DNA from: Paracoccus sigandri | GTDB lineage: Bacteria; Pseudomonadota; Alphaproteobacteria; Rhodobacterales; Rhodobacteraceae | Assembly (NCBI RefSeq): GCF_003709565.1 | Contig: NZ_QNRC01000015.1 | Coordinates: 1-64,000, forward strand | Length of the DNA: 64,000 bases | Reading direction: 5' to 3' | Shown here: positions 17,600 through 25,489 of the stretch, one piece after another | Position numbering within the stretch: position 1 is the first letter of the stretch | How the letters are laid out: every line of letters begins with the position of its first letter | Position numbers and translations under genes: made by a program | Notes under the pieces: generated by a model | Told to the model about the DNA's origin: nothing | The model's database searches: none | The model's input: the letters and a program-made list of their open reading frames with translations, nothing else

Positions 17600-17842
17600 T
17601 CAGCCTCCTTTCGGCGCATATTCCAGAATGCCCTGCACGGCCTGGGTCAGGATCACGGCGACAACGCCATAGACCGTCATCCACAGCCGCCGCTCCAGCC
17701 CCTCGATCAGCCCCTCGATCCGCTCCAGCCGCTTCTCCATGGCGCCGAACTGCAGCGCCATGATCCGCTCCTGGGCCTCGAAGCGCTGGTCGTGCCAGAT
17801 CCCATCCCGCAGGAAGCGCGACCCCTCCACCGGCTCATCCAT
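17600..17842 (-). CDS. GTA gp3.5, small head-formation protein
   Basis: An 80-residue protein between portal and protease, the position of the R. capsulatus rcc01685-type head formation protein. The N-terminal part (MDEPVEGSRFLRDGIWHDQ) is followed by an amphipathic helix (MALQFGAMEKRLERIEGLIE) and one membrane-spanning helix (WMTVYGVVAVILTQAVQGIL). The ATG four bases inside the portal end is chosen; the upstream frame overlaps portal. The molecular role is not established beyond head formation. Confidence 0.85.
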   Translation of the reverse strand: MDEPVEGSRFLRDGIWHDQRFEAQERIMALQFGAMEKRLERIEGLIEGLERRLWMTVYGVVAVILTQAVQGILEYAPKGG

Positions 17843-19019
17843 CGGCCAGCGGCGGCAGCCCCAGCAGCGCGCGCTTCTCGGCATCGGTCAGGAAGCCGGC
17901 CTCGCTGACGCGCTTCCACTGCTGGTCCCGCTCCTCGGCCAGCGCCGGGATGCGGTCCGGGTCGGGCCGCAGATCGACCTCGGCGCCCAGATGCTCGGAC
18001 AGCCACCAGGCGACCGAGGCCGCGACCCGCGTCACCAGCGGCAGCACCGTCAGCCGATAGAAGGCCCGATGCGCCTCGGCGTAATTGGCATAGGTCGCAT
18101 CCCCCGGAATCCCCAGCAGCATCGGCGGCACCCCGAAGGCCAGCGCGATCTCGCGCGCCGCCGACAGCTTGGTGGCGTGGAACTCCATGTCGCTGGGGCT
18201 GAAGCCCATCGGCTTCCAGTCCAGCCCGCCTTCCAGCAGCATCGGCCGGCCGGCATTGCGCGCGCCCTGGTGGTTCATCTCGATCTCGCCCACCAGCCGG
18301 TCATATTGCTCGGGGCTCAGCACCCCATGGCCGTCCACGCCCCTGTAGACGATCGCGCCACTGGGCCGCGCCGCATTGTCCAGCAGCGCCTTCGACCAGG
18401 CCGAGGCGCTGTTATGCACATCCAGCGCCACCGCCGCCGCCTGCATCGGCGACAGCCCATAATGGTCGTCCTGCGGATGAAAGCTCTTGATATGGCAGAT
18501 CGGATCGGGGCTGCCGCTCATGTCGAAGCGATGCCTGCGCCCGCCCACGGCATATTCATAGGCGACCGGCCAGCCATCCGCGCCCGGCACGATGCTCATC
18601 CGGTCGGCGCGCAGGACATGCAGCTCCTCCGGCAGGCCCGCGGCCCCCAGGCCCACCGCCTCGACATAGCCGTTCCCGGACAGCAGCATCTGCCCGAACA
18701 GCGCCTCGAACAGTTCGGCCCGCCCCTGCCCCGGATTGGGCCGCCGCAGCAGGTCCAGCACCGGATGCACGTCATAGCGCCGCTCGCGATCCTCGCAGAC
18801 CAGCGGCACCGCCGCCGCCGCCTCGGCGATCAGCTTGACCGACCGAAACCCCACCGGATTGCCCACGAAACCGCCCCGCGTCAGGCTGCCCGTGTCCCGC
18901 GCCGACCAGACCGGCCGCCCGGCCCCGCTCGCGAAAGCCACCACCCGGCCGGTCGCGCTGGCCTTCCCCTCCGGCGCAGGAGCAACCTTCTCCTCCCGCG
19001 AAAACAATCGAAACGCCAT
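17835..19019 (-). CDS. GTA gp3, portal protein
   Basis: A 394-residue HK97-type portal subunit through which DNA enters the head. Recognisable parts are VGFRSVKLIAEAAAAVPLVC, the stem-loop region HVLRADRMSIVPG, the SPMQAAAVALDVHNSASAWS helix, RPSGAIVY, LGIPGDATYANYAEAHRAFYRLT and VTRVAASVAWWLSEHLG. The start at MAFRLFSR is supported by a GGAGG 6 nt upstream that lies inside a possible longer start (MEAS). The 114-nt gap to terminase holds a terminator hairpin and a dispersed repeat. Confidence 0.95.
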   Translation of the reverse strand: MAFRLFSREEKVAPAPEGKASATGRVVAFASGAGRPVWSARDTGSLTRGGFVGNPVGFRSVKLIAEAAAAVPLVCEDRERRYDVHPVLDLLRRPNPGQGRAELFEALFGQMLLSGNGYVEAVGLGAAGLPEELHVLRADRMSIVPGADGWPVAYEYAVGGRRHRFDMSGSPDPICHIKSFHPQDDHYGLSPMQAAAVALDVHNSASAWSKALLDNAARPSGAIVYRGVDGHGVLSPEQYDRLVGEIEMNHQGARNAGRPMLLEGGLDWKPMGFSPSDMEFHATKLSAAREIALAFGVPPMLLGIPGDATYANYAEAHRAFYRLTVLPLVTRVAASVAWWLSEHLGAEVDLRPDPDRIPALAEERDQQWKRVSEAGFLTDAEKRALLGLPPLADG

Positions 19020-19043
19020 GCTCGCCTCCATGTGCCACCCACG

Positions 19044-19074
19044 AAAAAGGGGCCGCCCGCCGGACAGCCCCTTT
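19044..19074 (-). terminator. Intrinsic terminator between GTA terminase and portal genes
   Basis: In the GTA sense AAAGGGGC pairs perfectly with GCCCCTTT over a 13-nt loop and is followed by a TTTTT run. It sits about 60 nt after the terminase stop and 25 nt before the portal start, so it would cut capsid and tail expression unless read through. The opposite sense also ends in CCTTT, so it may work in both directions. Confidence 0.65.
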
Positions 19075-19126
19075 CATCTTGGTCCAAATATCCTCGGGGG
19101 GTCCGGGGGGCAGACAGCCCCCCGGC
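19071..19126 (-). repeat. 3'-UTR repeat module after the GTA terminase
   Basis: In the terminase sense, 8 nt after the stop: a GGGGGGC/GCCCCCC hairpin, the GGACCCCCCG motif, then GATATTTGG and an AAGATGAAAG tail. It is one of eight copies that follow stop codons in this window. The tail runs into the terminator hairpin described separately. Confidence 0.75.
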
Positions 19127-19133
19127 CTCGCCA

Positions 19134-20474
19134 TCAAAGCCGCCGCATCTGCGGGCGCCGCCAGCCCGCCGCCGGCTCGATCATCAATTCATGGATCGCC
19201 CAGACCAGCGCATCCAGCCGGTCGGGCGATCCGCGCCCCTCGAAGCCGCGCACCGTCATGCGGCACATCTGGTCCTCCAGCGCGCCCAGGCCGCGCAGAT
19301 GCCGGACCCGCCCCTGCTCATAGAGCGCCGCCACCGGCTCGGCCCGCAGGCCCTTGCCGCGCCCGGCCCGCAAGGCGCGGAACGGCACCAGCGGATCCAC
19401 CTGCCGGATCACGCTCTCGACCAGGTCGCCGCCCTGGTTCACCTCGGCCACCAGCCGCTCGGCGCCGTGGCGCTCCATCGCGGCGATCGCCGCGCGCGCC
19501 CAGTCCAGCGGCCCGCCCCGCACCGTCGCATCCTCCAGCACATAGGCCCGCCAGTCGCGCGGATCGCCCTCGGCCACGACGCCCGCGACCACGATCCCGC
19601 ATTCGTCGCTGGCCTTGCCCGAAGTCACCGCCGGATCGACCGCGACCACGATGCGGCCCAGCCTCGGCGCCCGCTCGATGCGGCAGGCCTCCAGCGCGGC
19701 GGTGGTCCACAGCGCGCCCTCGACATCCTCCAGCAGCACGCCCTCCAGCTCCTGCCGGCCCAGCCGCGTGCCGCCATAACGCGCCTCGACCTCGGCCAGG
19801 AAGCTCTCGGCCAGCCAGGCCCGGTTCGCCTCGGTCGGGGCATGGGTCGTCACCGTGCTGGCATTGCCCAGGATCCGCTTCAGCACGCCCAGATTGCGCG
19901 GCGTGGTGGTGACGACCTGCTGCGGATGCTCGCCCAGGCGCAGCGCGAATTGCAGCATGTCCCAGACCTCCTCGGCCTTCTTCCACTTGGCCAGCTCGTC
20001 GGCCCAGGCCGCGTCAAATTGCGGGCCGCGCAGCGCCTCGGGCTCATGGGCGCTGTAGACCGTAGCCGTCGCGCCATTGGCCCAGACCAGCCGCCGCCGG
20101 CCGGCCTCCCAGACCGGCCGGCGGTCGGGCGGAGAGCAGGCCAGGATGCCGCTCTCGCCCATCACCATCACCTCGCGCGCCTGGTCGAAGGTCTCGCCGA
20201 CCAGCGCGACGCGGCGGCAGCGGCCGGGCGCGGCGGCGGTCGGCCCCTCGACCATCCGCCGCACCCATTCCGACCCGGCACGGGTCTTGCCCGCGCCGCG
20301 CCCGCCCATGATGACCCAGCTCTTCCAGTCGCCCTCGGGGGGCAGCTGATGCGGCAGGGCCCAGAACTCGAACAGCCAGGGCAGCGACAGCAGCGCATTC
20401 TCGCCCAGCCCGCCCAGGAATTCCTCAACCTGCTGCGGCTCGGCGCAGGCAAGCCAGGCGGCGCCCGATCTCAT
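19134..20474 (-). CDS. GTA gp2, terminase large subunit
   Basis: A 446-residue packaging motor. The ATPase domain has the Walker A motif GGRGAGKT (about residue 60), Walker B near AAWADELAKW and the coupling motif VVTTTPR; the RNase H-like nuclease has VVAVDPAVTSG, VAEVNQGGDLV and SPDRLDALVWA. GTA terminases package random genomic DNA headful by headful. The ATG of MRSGAAW is preferred; a TTG 23 codons upstream is also open. Either start lies inside gp1 (overlap about 50 or 119 nt), so translation is probably coupled. Confidence 0.93.
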   Translation of the reverse strand: MRSGAAWLACAEPQQVEEFLGGLGENALLSLPWLFEFWALPHQLPPEGDWKSWVIMGGRGAGKTRAGSEWVRRMVEGPTAAAPGRCRRVALVGETFDQAREVMVMGESGILACSPPDRRPVWEAGRRRLVWANGATATVYSAHEPEALRGPQFDAAWADELAKWKKAEEVWDMLQFALRLGEHPQQVVTTTPRNLGVLKRILGNASTVTTHAPTEANRAWLAESFLAEVEARYGGTRLGRQELEGVLLEDVEGALWTTAALEACRIERAPRLGRIVVAVDPAVTSGKASDECGIVVAGVVAEGDPRDWRAYVLEDATVRGGPLDWARAAIAAMERHGAERLVAEVNQGGDLVESVIRQVDPLVPFRALRAGRGKGLRAEPVAALYEQGRVRHLRGLGALEDQMCRMTVRGFEGRGSPDRLDALVWAIHELMIEPAAGWRRPQMRRL

Positions 20475-20844
20475 CTCGTGCCGCGTCAAGGTCGAGGCTG
20501 CCTCCTCCGACCCCGCCGGCGATATCCTTGCGAAGTTTGTCAACCTTGTTCCTTTCCACCATCAGCAGGTGGACCGCCTCGCGGACGGTCCGGGCGGTCT
20601 CGACCGCCTTCTTCAGCCGGGCCGGATCGATCTCGCCCTTGCCGCGGGCCTCCAGATCGGCCTGGTGCAGGCGAAGATCGCGGATATAGGCCCAGAACAA
20701 CCCCTCGGCGACCGCGACCGCCTCCTCGGGCAGGACCGGCGCATGGCCGTCCCGCCCCCCCTGCCCGGCCAGCCCGTCACTGGGCCGCCCCGGCACGAAG
20801 GGACCTTCGGGATCCCCGATCCCGCCCCATTCCATATCATTCAT
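20425..20844 (-). CDS. GTA gp1, small-terminase-like first gene
   Basis: A 139-residue protein at the head of the cluster, in the place of GTA gp1. The N-terminal half is flexible (MNDMEWGGIGDPEGPFVPGR); the C-terminal half is a long helical hairpin (LFWAYIRDLRLHQADLEARG, ARLKKAVETARTVREAVHLL) and ends in a basic CLRRAAAG tail. GTA gp1 acts as a small terminase; non-specific DNA binding fits random packaging. The ATG start is 94 nt after the predicted transcription start. Confidence 0.85.
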   Translation of the reverse strand: MNDMEWGGIGDPEGPFVPGRPSDGLAGQGGRDGHAPVLPEEAVAVAEGLFWAYIRDLRLHQADLEARGKGEIDPARLKKAVETARTVREAVHLLMVERNKVDKLRKDIAGGVGGGSLDLDAARDEIGRRLACLRRAAAG

Positions 20845-20889
20845 GCAAACCGTCCCGCCTCGTGTCCTGTCCGCACGAGCCGAGAAATG

Positions 20890-20921
20890 AAAAAGCGGCC
20901 CAAGGGGTTGCCCCCGGCCGC
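20890..20921 (-). terminator. Terminator/attenuator hairpin in the GTA leader
   Basis: In the GTA sense GCGGCC and GGCCGC form an outer stem around an inner GGGG/CCCC stem, followed at once by TTTTT. It lies between the predicted promoter and gp1, so it would stop transcription after a leader of about 50 nt. It has the form of an attenuator or of a site for antitermination. Confidence 0.65.
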
Positions 20922-20947
20922 CTGCCCACTTCTCCCAGCATGGGTAA

Positions 20948-20976
20948 TTTCTATCTAGGGGCGTTCGCAAAGTCAA
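20948..20976 (-). promoter_or_regulatory. Predicted sigma-70 promoter of the GTA operon
   Basis: TTGACT, a 17-nt spacer and TAGAAA precede gp1. This is the only good promoter I see in the 307-nt gap between gp1 and the coiled-coil gene upstream. In R. capsulatus the GTA promoter is activated by GafA; I could not recognise its site here. The rest of the gap holds the attenuator hairpin and no gene. Confidence 0.55.
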
Positions 20977-21151
20977 TCGCTAAACCAGGGCGCGAACCGT
21001 TCACCGCCCATTCACGAAGGAAAACAAAGCCTTGACGCGCGCAACACCCCAAGCGCACGCCGCGCAACAGCGCGCCTTTTCCCCGCCGCCAGCCAGGCGC
21101 AAGCCCCGAATCCGCCAGGCATCCGGGGCAAGCAACGGCGCGCGGCGCGCC

Positions 21152-21598
21152 TCAGCCCTTCTTCTTCGCCGAGGAGGATTTCGCCCGCGCCTCGGTGGCC
21201 GAGGCGATGGCATTGGCGGCCTCGTCCTGCATCTTCTGCGCGAAGCCCACCATCTGCGCGGCATAGGCTTCGGCCCAGTCGGCGAAATCGCCGCCCTGCA
21301 TCTTCTTCGCGGCCTCGCGCATCTCCTCGCCCTTGGCCTTCATCTTCTCGAACTGCTCTTCCCAGGCCGCCTGCATGCTCTGCCACTGGTTGCGGACGTT
21401 TTCACCGGCCTCGTCGAAATAGCCGCGCATCTGCCGGTTGACCTCGTCCTGGCGCTGGATCGCGGCCTCCTGCCACTTGCGGACATTGGTCATCATCTCT
21501 TCGTTGCGCGCGTTCATGTCGCGCTGCCACTCGCTCGCGCGTTCCTCGAACATGCGGGCATTCTCGGCAAGGGTCGAAAACATGTCGGACAGTTTCAT
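21152..21598 (-). CDS. Phasin-like coiled-coil protein of unknown function
   Basis: A 148-residue, almost entirely helical, charged protein: MKLSDMFSTLAENARMFEER, then ASEWQRDMNARNEEMMTN, NVRNQWQSMQAAWEEQFEKM and an alanine-rich C-terminal helix ending in a lysine/serine tail (KSSSAKKKG). Low-complexity amphipathic helices of this sort resemble phasins or other granule- or membrane-associating proteins, but no diagnostic motif is present. The ATG follows a GGAGATACGCCG site. It lies upstream of the GTA in the same orientation, with no shared promoter evident. Confidence 0.7.
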   Translation of the reverse strand: MKLSDMFSTLAENARMFEERASEWQRDMNARNEEMMTNVRKWQEAAIQRQDEVNRQMRGYFDEAGENVRNQWQSMQAAWEEQFEKMKAKGEEMREAAKKMQGGDFADWAEAYAAQMVGFAQKMQDEAANAIASATEARAKSSSAKKKG

Positions 21599-21638
21599 CG
21601 GCGTATCTCCTGACGAGGGGTCCGGGGCGCGCAGGGAT

Positions 21639-21682
21639 GAAAACGAAAACGCCCCCCTGCCCGCAGCCTGCGGCAAGGGGGC
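21639..21682 (-). terminator. Rho-independent terminator of mltG
   Basis: In the mltG sense GCCCCCTTGCCGCAG pairs with a complementary run around a 3-nt loop and is followed by TTTTCGTTTT. It lies about 30 nt after the mltG stop and separates the fabF-mltG operon from the coiled-coil gene. Confidence 0.85.
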
Positions 21683-21713
21683 GGTTCTTGTCAAACCCTG
21701 CGGCGGCCGGCGC

Positions 21714-22895
21714 TCAGCCGTCGCCCTGGACCGGGCTGTCGGCAGGCTCGCCCCGCTGGCGCTCGATCTCGCGCCAGCGCGCCACGGCGGCGTTATGCTC
21801 CTCCAGCGTGCGAGAGAAGGCATGACCCCCGGTCCCGTCCGCGACGAAGAAGATGTAATCCGTCGTGTCCGGGTTCAGCGCCGCCCGGATCGCGGCGCGG
21901 CCCGGATTGGCGATCGGCGTGGGCGGCAGCCCGTCGACGCGATAGGTGTTGTAGGGCGTCACCGCGTTCAGTTCCGACCGGCGCAACCCGCGGTCCAGGA
22001 TCCCCTCGCCCCGCGTGATGCCATAGATCACCGTCGGGTCGGTCTCCAGCCGCATGCCGCGCTCCAGCCGGTTGACGAAGACGCTGGCCACCTGCGGCCG
22101 TTCCGCGGCGACGCCGGTTTCCTTCTCGACGATCGAGGCCATGATCAGCGCCTCCTCCGGCGTCTCGTAGGGCAGCCCGAAGGGCCGCGCCTCCCATTCC
22201 GCCTCCAGGATCGCCGCCTGGCGCCGCGCCATCTCGGCCAACAGCGCCGCGCGGTCGTCGCCGCGGTTCACCGCATAGGTATCCGGCGCCAGGCTGCCCT
22301 CGGCCGGAACCTCGCTCACCTCGCCCGACAGGAACTCGACCGCCTTCACCGCCTCGACCACCTGCCAGCTGGTGACGCCCTCGGCCATCAGCACCCGCAG
22401 CCGCGCATCGGCCTTTTCCTCGGCGGCGGCGATCTCGGCGGGCCGTTCCTCGGTGGCGGGATTGTAGCGGGCCATTTCCTCATAGGCGCCGGTACGGGAA
22501 TTCATGTCGCGCAGCAGCACCGTGGTCTCGCGCACGCCCACCCGCAGGATCACCTCGGTGCCGCAGGTCGAAGGCCCGCCCGCCGTCACCACGCCGATGA
22601 TCTCCTCCATGCTGGCGCCGGGCGGCACCAGGTAGCTGCCGAATTTCAGCTCATGGGCCTTGCCCAGGTAATCGGCCCCCGCCCGGAAGACATAGGCGTT
22701 CGAGATCGCCCCCTGATCCGCCAGCTGCTTGCTGACCGCGCTGAGGCTGGCCCCCGGCGCGACCTGCACGCATTGCGCGACCTCGGCCGGGCCCGGCCCC
22801 GAGAATTCCTTGCGCCCCCAGGCGATGGCCGCGGCCGCCACGACCAGCAGCACCAGCACCAGCGTCAGGAAGCTGGAGGCGATGTTGCGCCACAT
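21714..22895 (-). CDS. mltG: Endolytic murein transglycosylase
   Basis: A 393-residue inner-membrane enzyme that cuts nascent glycan strands and sets their length. One N-terminal transmembrane helix (SSFLTLVLVLLVVAAAAIAW), then a LysM-like region (QVAPGASLSAVSKQLADQGA) and the YceG domain with the catalytic glutamate in ALIMASIVEKETG and the conserved NRLERGMRLETDPTVIYG and PYNTYRVDGLPPTPIANPG. Its start overlaps the fabF stop by 1 nt; fabF-mltG order is common in alphaproteobacteria. Confidence 0.96.
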   Translation of the reverse strand: MWRNIASSFLTLVLVLLVVAAAAIAWGRKEFSGPGPAEVAQCVQVAPGASLSAVSKQLADQGAISNAYVFRAGADYLGKAHELKFGSYLVPPGASMEEIIGVVTAGGPSTCGTEVILRVGVRETTVLLRDMNSRTGAYEEMARYNPATEERPAEIAAAEEKADARLRVLMAEGVTSWQVVEAVKAVEFLSGEVSEVPAEGSLAPDTYAVNRGDDRAALLAEMARRQAAILEAEWEARPFGLPYETPEEALIMASIVEKETGVAAERPQVASVFVNRLERGMRLETDPTVIYGITRGEGILDRGLRRSELNAVTPYNTYRVDGLPPTPIANPGRAAIRAALNPDTTDYIFFVADGTGGHAFSRTLEEHNAAVARWREIERQRGEPADSPVQGDG

Positions 22896-24157
22896 CAGCC
22901 GGCCACCCGTCCCAGGATCAGGCAGGCATTGGTGCCGCCGAAGCCGAAGCTGTTGGACAGCGCCACATCCACCTTGCGCCGCACGGCGGCATTGGCGGCC
23001 AGGTCCAGTTGCGGCTGGACCGCGGGATTGTCCAGGTTGATCGTCGGCGGGCAGATCTGGTCGCGGATCGCCAGGATGCAGAAGATCGCCTCGACCGCGC
23101 CCGCCGCGCCCAGAAGATGGCCGATGCTGGACTTGGTCGAGGACATCACGACATTCTTCGCATGATCGCCCAGCAGCCGCTCGACCGCGCCCAGCTCGAT
23201 CGTGTCGGCCATGGTGCTGGTGCCGTGCGCGTTGATGTAATCGACCCGGTCAACCGTCAGATGGGCCGAGCGCAAGGCGTTCTCCATCGCGCGATAGCCG
23301 CCATCGCCATCCTCGTTGGGGGCGGTGATATGATAGGCGTCGCCCGACAGCCCATAGCCCAGCACCTCGGCATAGATCCTGGCGCCGCGCGCCTTCGCGT
23401 GCTCGTATTCCTCCAGCACGACGACACCCGCGCCCTCGCCCATGACGAAACCGTCGCGATCCTCGTCATAGGGGCGGCTGGCGGCGGCCGGATCGTTCCC
23501 GCGCTTGGTGGACAGCGCCTTGCAGGCGTTGAAGCCGGCGATGCCGATCTCGCTGATCGGGCTCTCGGCGCCGCCGGCGACCATCACGTCGGCATCGCCC
23601 AGCATGATCAGCCGCGCCGCATCGCCGATGGCATGGGCGCCGGTCGAACAGGCGGTGACGACGGCATGGTTCGGCCCCTTGAAGCCGAAGCGGATCGAGA
23701 CCTGACCCGAGATCAGGTTGATCAGCGCGCCGGGAATGAAGAAGGGCGAAACCCGCTTCGGCCCGCGCTCCTTGATCAGCACGGCGGTCTCGGCGATCGA
23801 GGTCAGCCCGCCGATCCCCGATCCGATCATCACCCCGGTGCGCAGCCGGCTCTCCTCGTCCTCGGGCTCCCAGCCGGCATCCTTGACCGCCTGGACGGCC
23901 GCGGCCATGCCGTAGAGGATGAAGTCGTCGACCTTGCGCCGGTCCTTGGGCTCCATCCAGTCGTCGGGATTGAAGCTGCCGTCGCTGCCGTCGCCGAAGG
24001 GGATCTCGCAGGCATATTGCGTCACCACGTCCTTGGGATCGAAACGGGTGATCGGCCCGGCCCCGGATTGCCCGGCCAGAAGCCGCTCCCATGTCGTCTC
24101 GACGCCCGAGGCCAGAGGCGTAACCATCCCCAGACCGGTGACAACAACCCTGCGCAT
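22895..24157 (-). CDS. fabF: 3-oxoacyl-ACP synthase II
   Basis: A 420-residue condensing enzyme that extends acyl-ACP with malonyl-ACP in fatty acid synthesis. The catalytic triad is visible: Cys in VVTACSTGAHAIG, His in YINAHGTSTMADTIEL and His in SIGHLLGAAGAVEAIFC. It opens MRRVVVTGLGMVTPL; this ATG is 8 nt after an AAGGAT site, whereas the ATG two codons earlier is too close. acpP, often adjacent, is not in the window. It is the first gene of an operon with mltG. Confidence 0.96.
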   Translation of the reverse strand: MRRVVVTGLGMVTPLASGVETTWERLLAGQSGAGPITRFDPKDVVTQYACEIPFGDGSDGSFNPDDWMEPKDRRKVDDFILYGMAAAVQAVKDAGWEPEDEESRLRTGVMIGSGIGGLTSIAETAVLIKERGPKRVSPFFIPGALINLISGQVSIRFGFKGPNHAVVTACSTGAHAIGDAARLIMLGDADVMVAGGAESPISEIGIAGFNACKALSTKRGNDPAAASRPYDEDRDGFVMGEGAGVVVLEEYEHAKARGARIYAEVLGYGLSGDAYHITAPNEDGDGGYRAMENALRSAHLTVDRVDYINAHGTSTMADTIELGAVERLLGDHAKNVVMSSTKSSIGHLLGAAGAVEAIFCILAIRDQICPPTINLDNPAVQPQLDLAANAAVRRKVDVALSNSFGFGGTNACLILGRVAG

Positions 24158-24191
24158 AGGCATATCCTTCAAGCCGTTTTTTGGTTCCGCC

Positions 24192-24220
24192 CTGATACAG
24201 GCTCCGCCCTGCCCACGCAA
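24192..24220 (-). promoter_or_regulatory. Predicted promoter of fabF-mltG
   Basis: TTGCGT, a 17-nt spacer and TATCAG lie about 35 nt upstream of the fabF start. It fits the TTG-N17-TA pattern seen at several other promoters in the window. Confidence 0.5.
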
Positions 24221-24284
24221 CGCTGCGTCTGCAGCATGGCCCAAGCCGGGATCAAGTCGGGATCAAGCCTCCGCGACCGACAGG

Positions 24285-24307
24285 AAAAAGGGGGCTCGCC
24301 GCCCCCT
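24285..24307 (-). terminator. Terminator after the adenosine kinase gene
   Basis: In the minus sense GGGGGC, a 5-nt loop, GCCCCC and then TTTTT. It lies about 170 nt beyond the kinase stop, after the paired repeats. The gap between kinase and fabF (312 nt) is filled by this hairpin, the two repeats and the fabF promoter; no gene is visible in it. Confidence 0.7.
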
Positions 24308-24327
24308 CTTGGCCTGCGGCCAATTCA

Positions 24328-24360
24328 CCCCCGCAGGTATTTGGAAGGAGCGCGAGGGGA
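24328..24360 (+). repeat. Inverted copy of the 3'-UTR repeat
   Basis: Reads CCCCCGCAGGTATTTGG then AAGGAGCGCGAGGGG. It is nearly the reverse complement of the neighbouring copy, so together they can form a long stem with a 20-nt loop. It is the only copy in the window not placed after a stop codon on its own strand. Confidence 0.75.
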
Positions 24361-24380
24361 CAAGGCCCAGGCCCGATCCG

Positions 24381-24462
24381 ACCCCTCGCACTCCTTGAAA
24401 ATACCTTACGGGGGGTCCGGGGGGTGTAAAACCCCCCGGCGGTCGCGGGACGCAATGCCGCG
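24381..24462 (-). repeat. 3'-UTR repeat module after the adenosine kinase gene
   Basis: In the kinase sense, 13 nt after the stop: CGCGGCATTGCGTCCCGCGA, a CCGGGGGG/CCCCCCGG hairpin, GGACCCCCCG, then GGTATTTTC and an AAGGAGTGCGAGGGG tail. The first block is shared with the copy after purA. Confidence 0.78.
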
Positions 24463-24475
24463 GGTGCGGGGGGAG

Positions 24476-25489
24476 TCAGACCAGCCCTTCCGCCCGGAAA
24501 TCGGCGCGGATGTCGCGTTCGGGGCGCGGGCCGACATGGCTGATCACCTCGGCCGCGGCGATGCAGCCCATCCGCCCCGCCACCGCCAGCGGCGCGCCGG
24601 TGGCCAGGCCGTAGATCAGCCCCGCCGCGAACTGGTCGCCCGCCCCGGTCGCGTCCACCGGCACGATCCGGTGCACCGGCGCCGTCACCCGCTCGCCCTC
24701 GCGGATCAGGATCGCGTCCTCGCCCGAGCGCGTGCAGATCACCGTCCCGCAATCGGCCACCGCCTGCGCCAGCGCTGCCTCCAGGTCCTCGGTCTGATAG
24801 AGCGAGGCCCATTCATGCACGTTGCCGATGACGTAATCCATCGGCCCGGCCACCAGCCGGCGGAAATCCTCGCGGTGGCGGTCCACGCAGAACGGGTCGG
24901 ACAGCGCGATCCCCGCCTGCCCGCCCGCCGCGTGGCAGGCCTCGGCCGCCTTCAGGAAGGCCGCCTTCCCCTTCGGCTTGTCGAACAGATAGCCCTCTAG
25001 GAACAGCCAGCCCGCGCCCTGGAACACCGCCGGGTTGACGTCGTCGGGGCCCAGCTCGGCCGAGATGCCCAGATAGGTGTTCATCGAGCGTTCGCCGTCG
25101 GGCGTGACCAGGATGATGCTGCGCGAGGTCGGCAGCTGCTCGCCGCCGACCGGCGGATTGACGAAGACCGTGCCCGCCGCCTCGGTCTGCTCGGCATAGG
25201 ACAGCCCCAGCGCGTCGTCGGCGACCCGGCCGATGAAGGCGGTCTTCAGCCCCAGCATCCCGATCCCCGCCAGCGTGTTGGCGACCGAGCCGCCGGGCAC
25301 CAGCCGCGACTGCGCGCGCCCCGGCCCGTGATCGTCGGCCTGCGCCGCCATCAGGTATTCCGACCGCTCGCGCTCGATCAGCTGCATGATCCCCTTCTGC
25401 ACGCCAAGCGCCTGGAGCCGCGCCTCGTCGGTGGGCGAGATCACGTCCATGACCGCATTGCCGATGCCGATCACATAGGGGGTGGTCAT
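24476..25489 (-). CDS. PfkB-family kinase, adenosine-kinase-like
   Basis: A 337-residue ribokinase-family sugar/nucleoside kinase. It has the N-terminal GIGNAVMDVISP, the substrate-lid motif LVPGGSVANTLAGIGMLG and the anion hole with catalytic Asp in VDATGAGDQFAAGLIYG. The overall pattern (GxNAxxDV, GYLFD, DPFCVDRHREDF) is that of the bacterial adenosine kinase group found in alphaproteobacteria, which would salvage adenosine to AMP. Another nucleoside or sugar is possible. Its start overlaps the nth stop (ATGA), so both are on one transcript. Confidence 0.85.
   Translation of the reverse strand: MTTPYVIGIGNAVMDVISPTDEARLQALGVQKGIMQLIERERSEYLMAAQADDHGPGRAQSRLVPGGSVANTLAGIGMLGLKTAFIGRVADDALGLSYAEQTEAAGTVFVNPPVGGEQLPTSRSIILVTPDGERSMNTYLGISAELGPDDVNPAVFQGAGWLFLEGYLFDKPKGKAAFLKAAEACHAAGGQAGIALSDPFCVDRHREDFRRLVAGPMDYVIGNVHEWASLYQTEDLEAALAQAVADCGTVICTRSGEDAILIREGERVTAPVHRIVPVDATGAGDQFAAGLIYGLATGAPLAVAGRMGCIAAAEVISHVGPRPERDIRADFRAEGLV

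Noticed and set aside
6096..20844. The phage-like cluster as an ordinary prophage
   Set aside because: No integrase, repressor, replication or lysis genes and no att repeats; gene order is exactly that of the Rhodobacter GTA.
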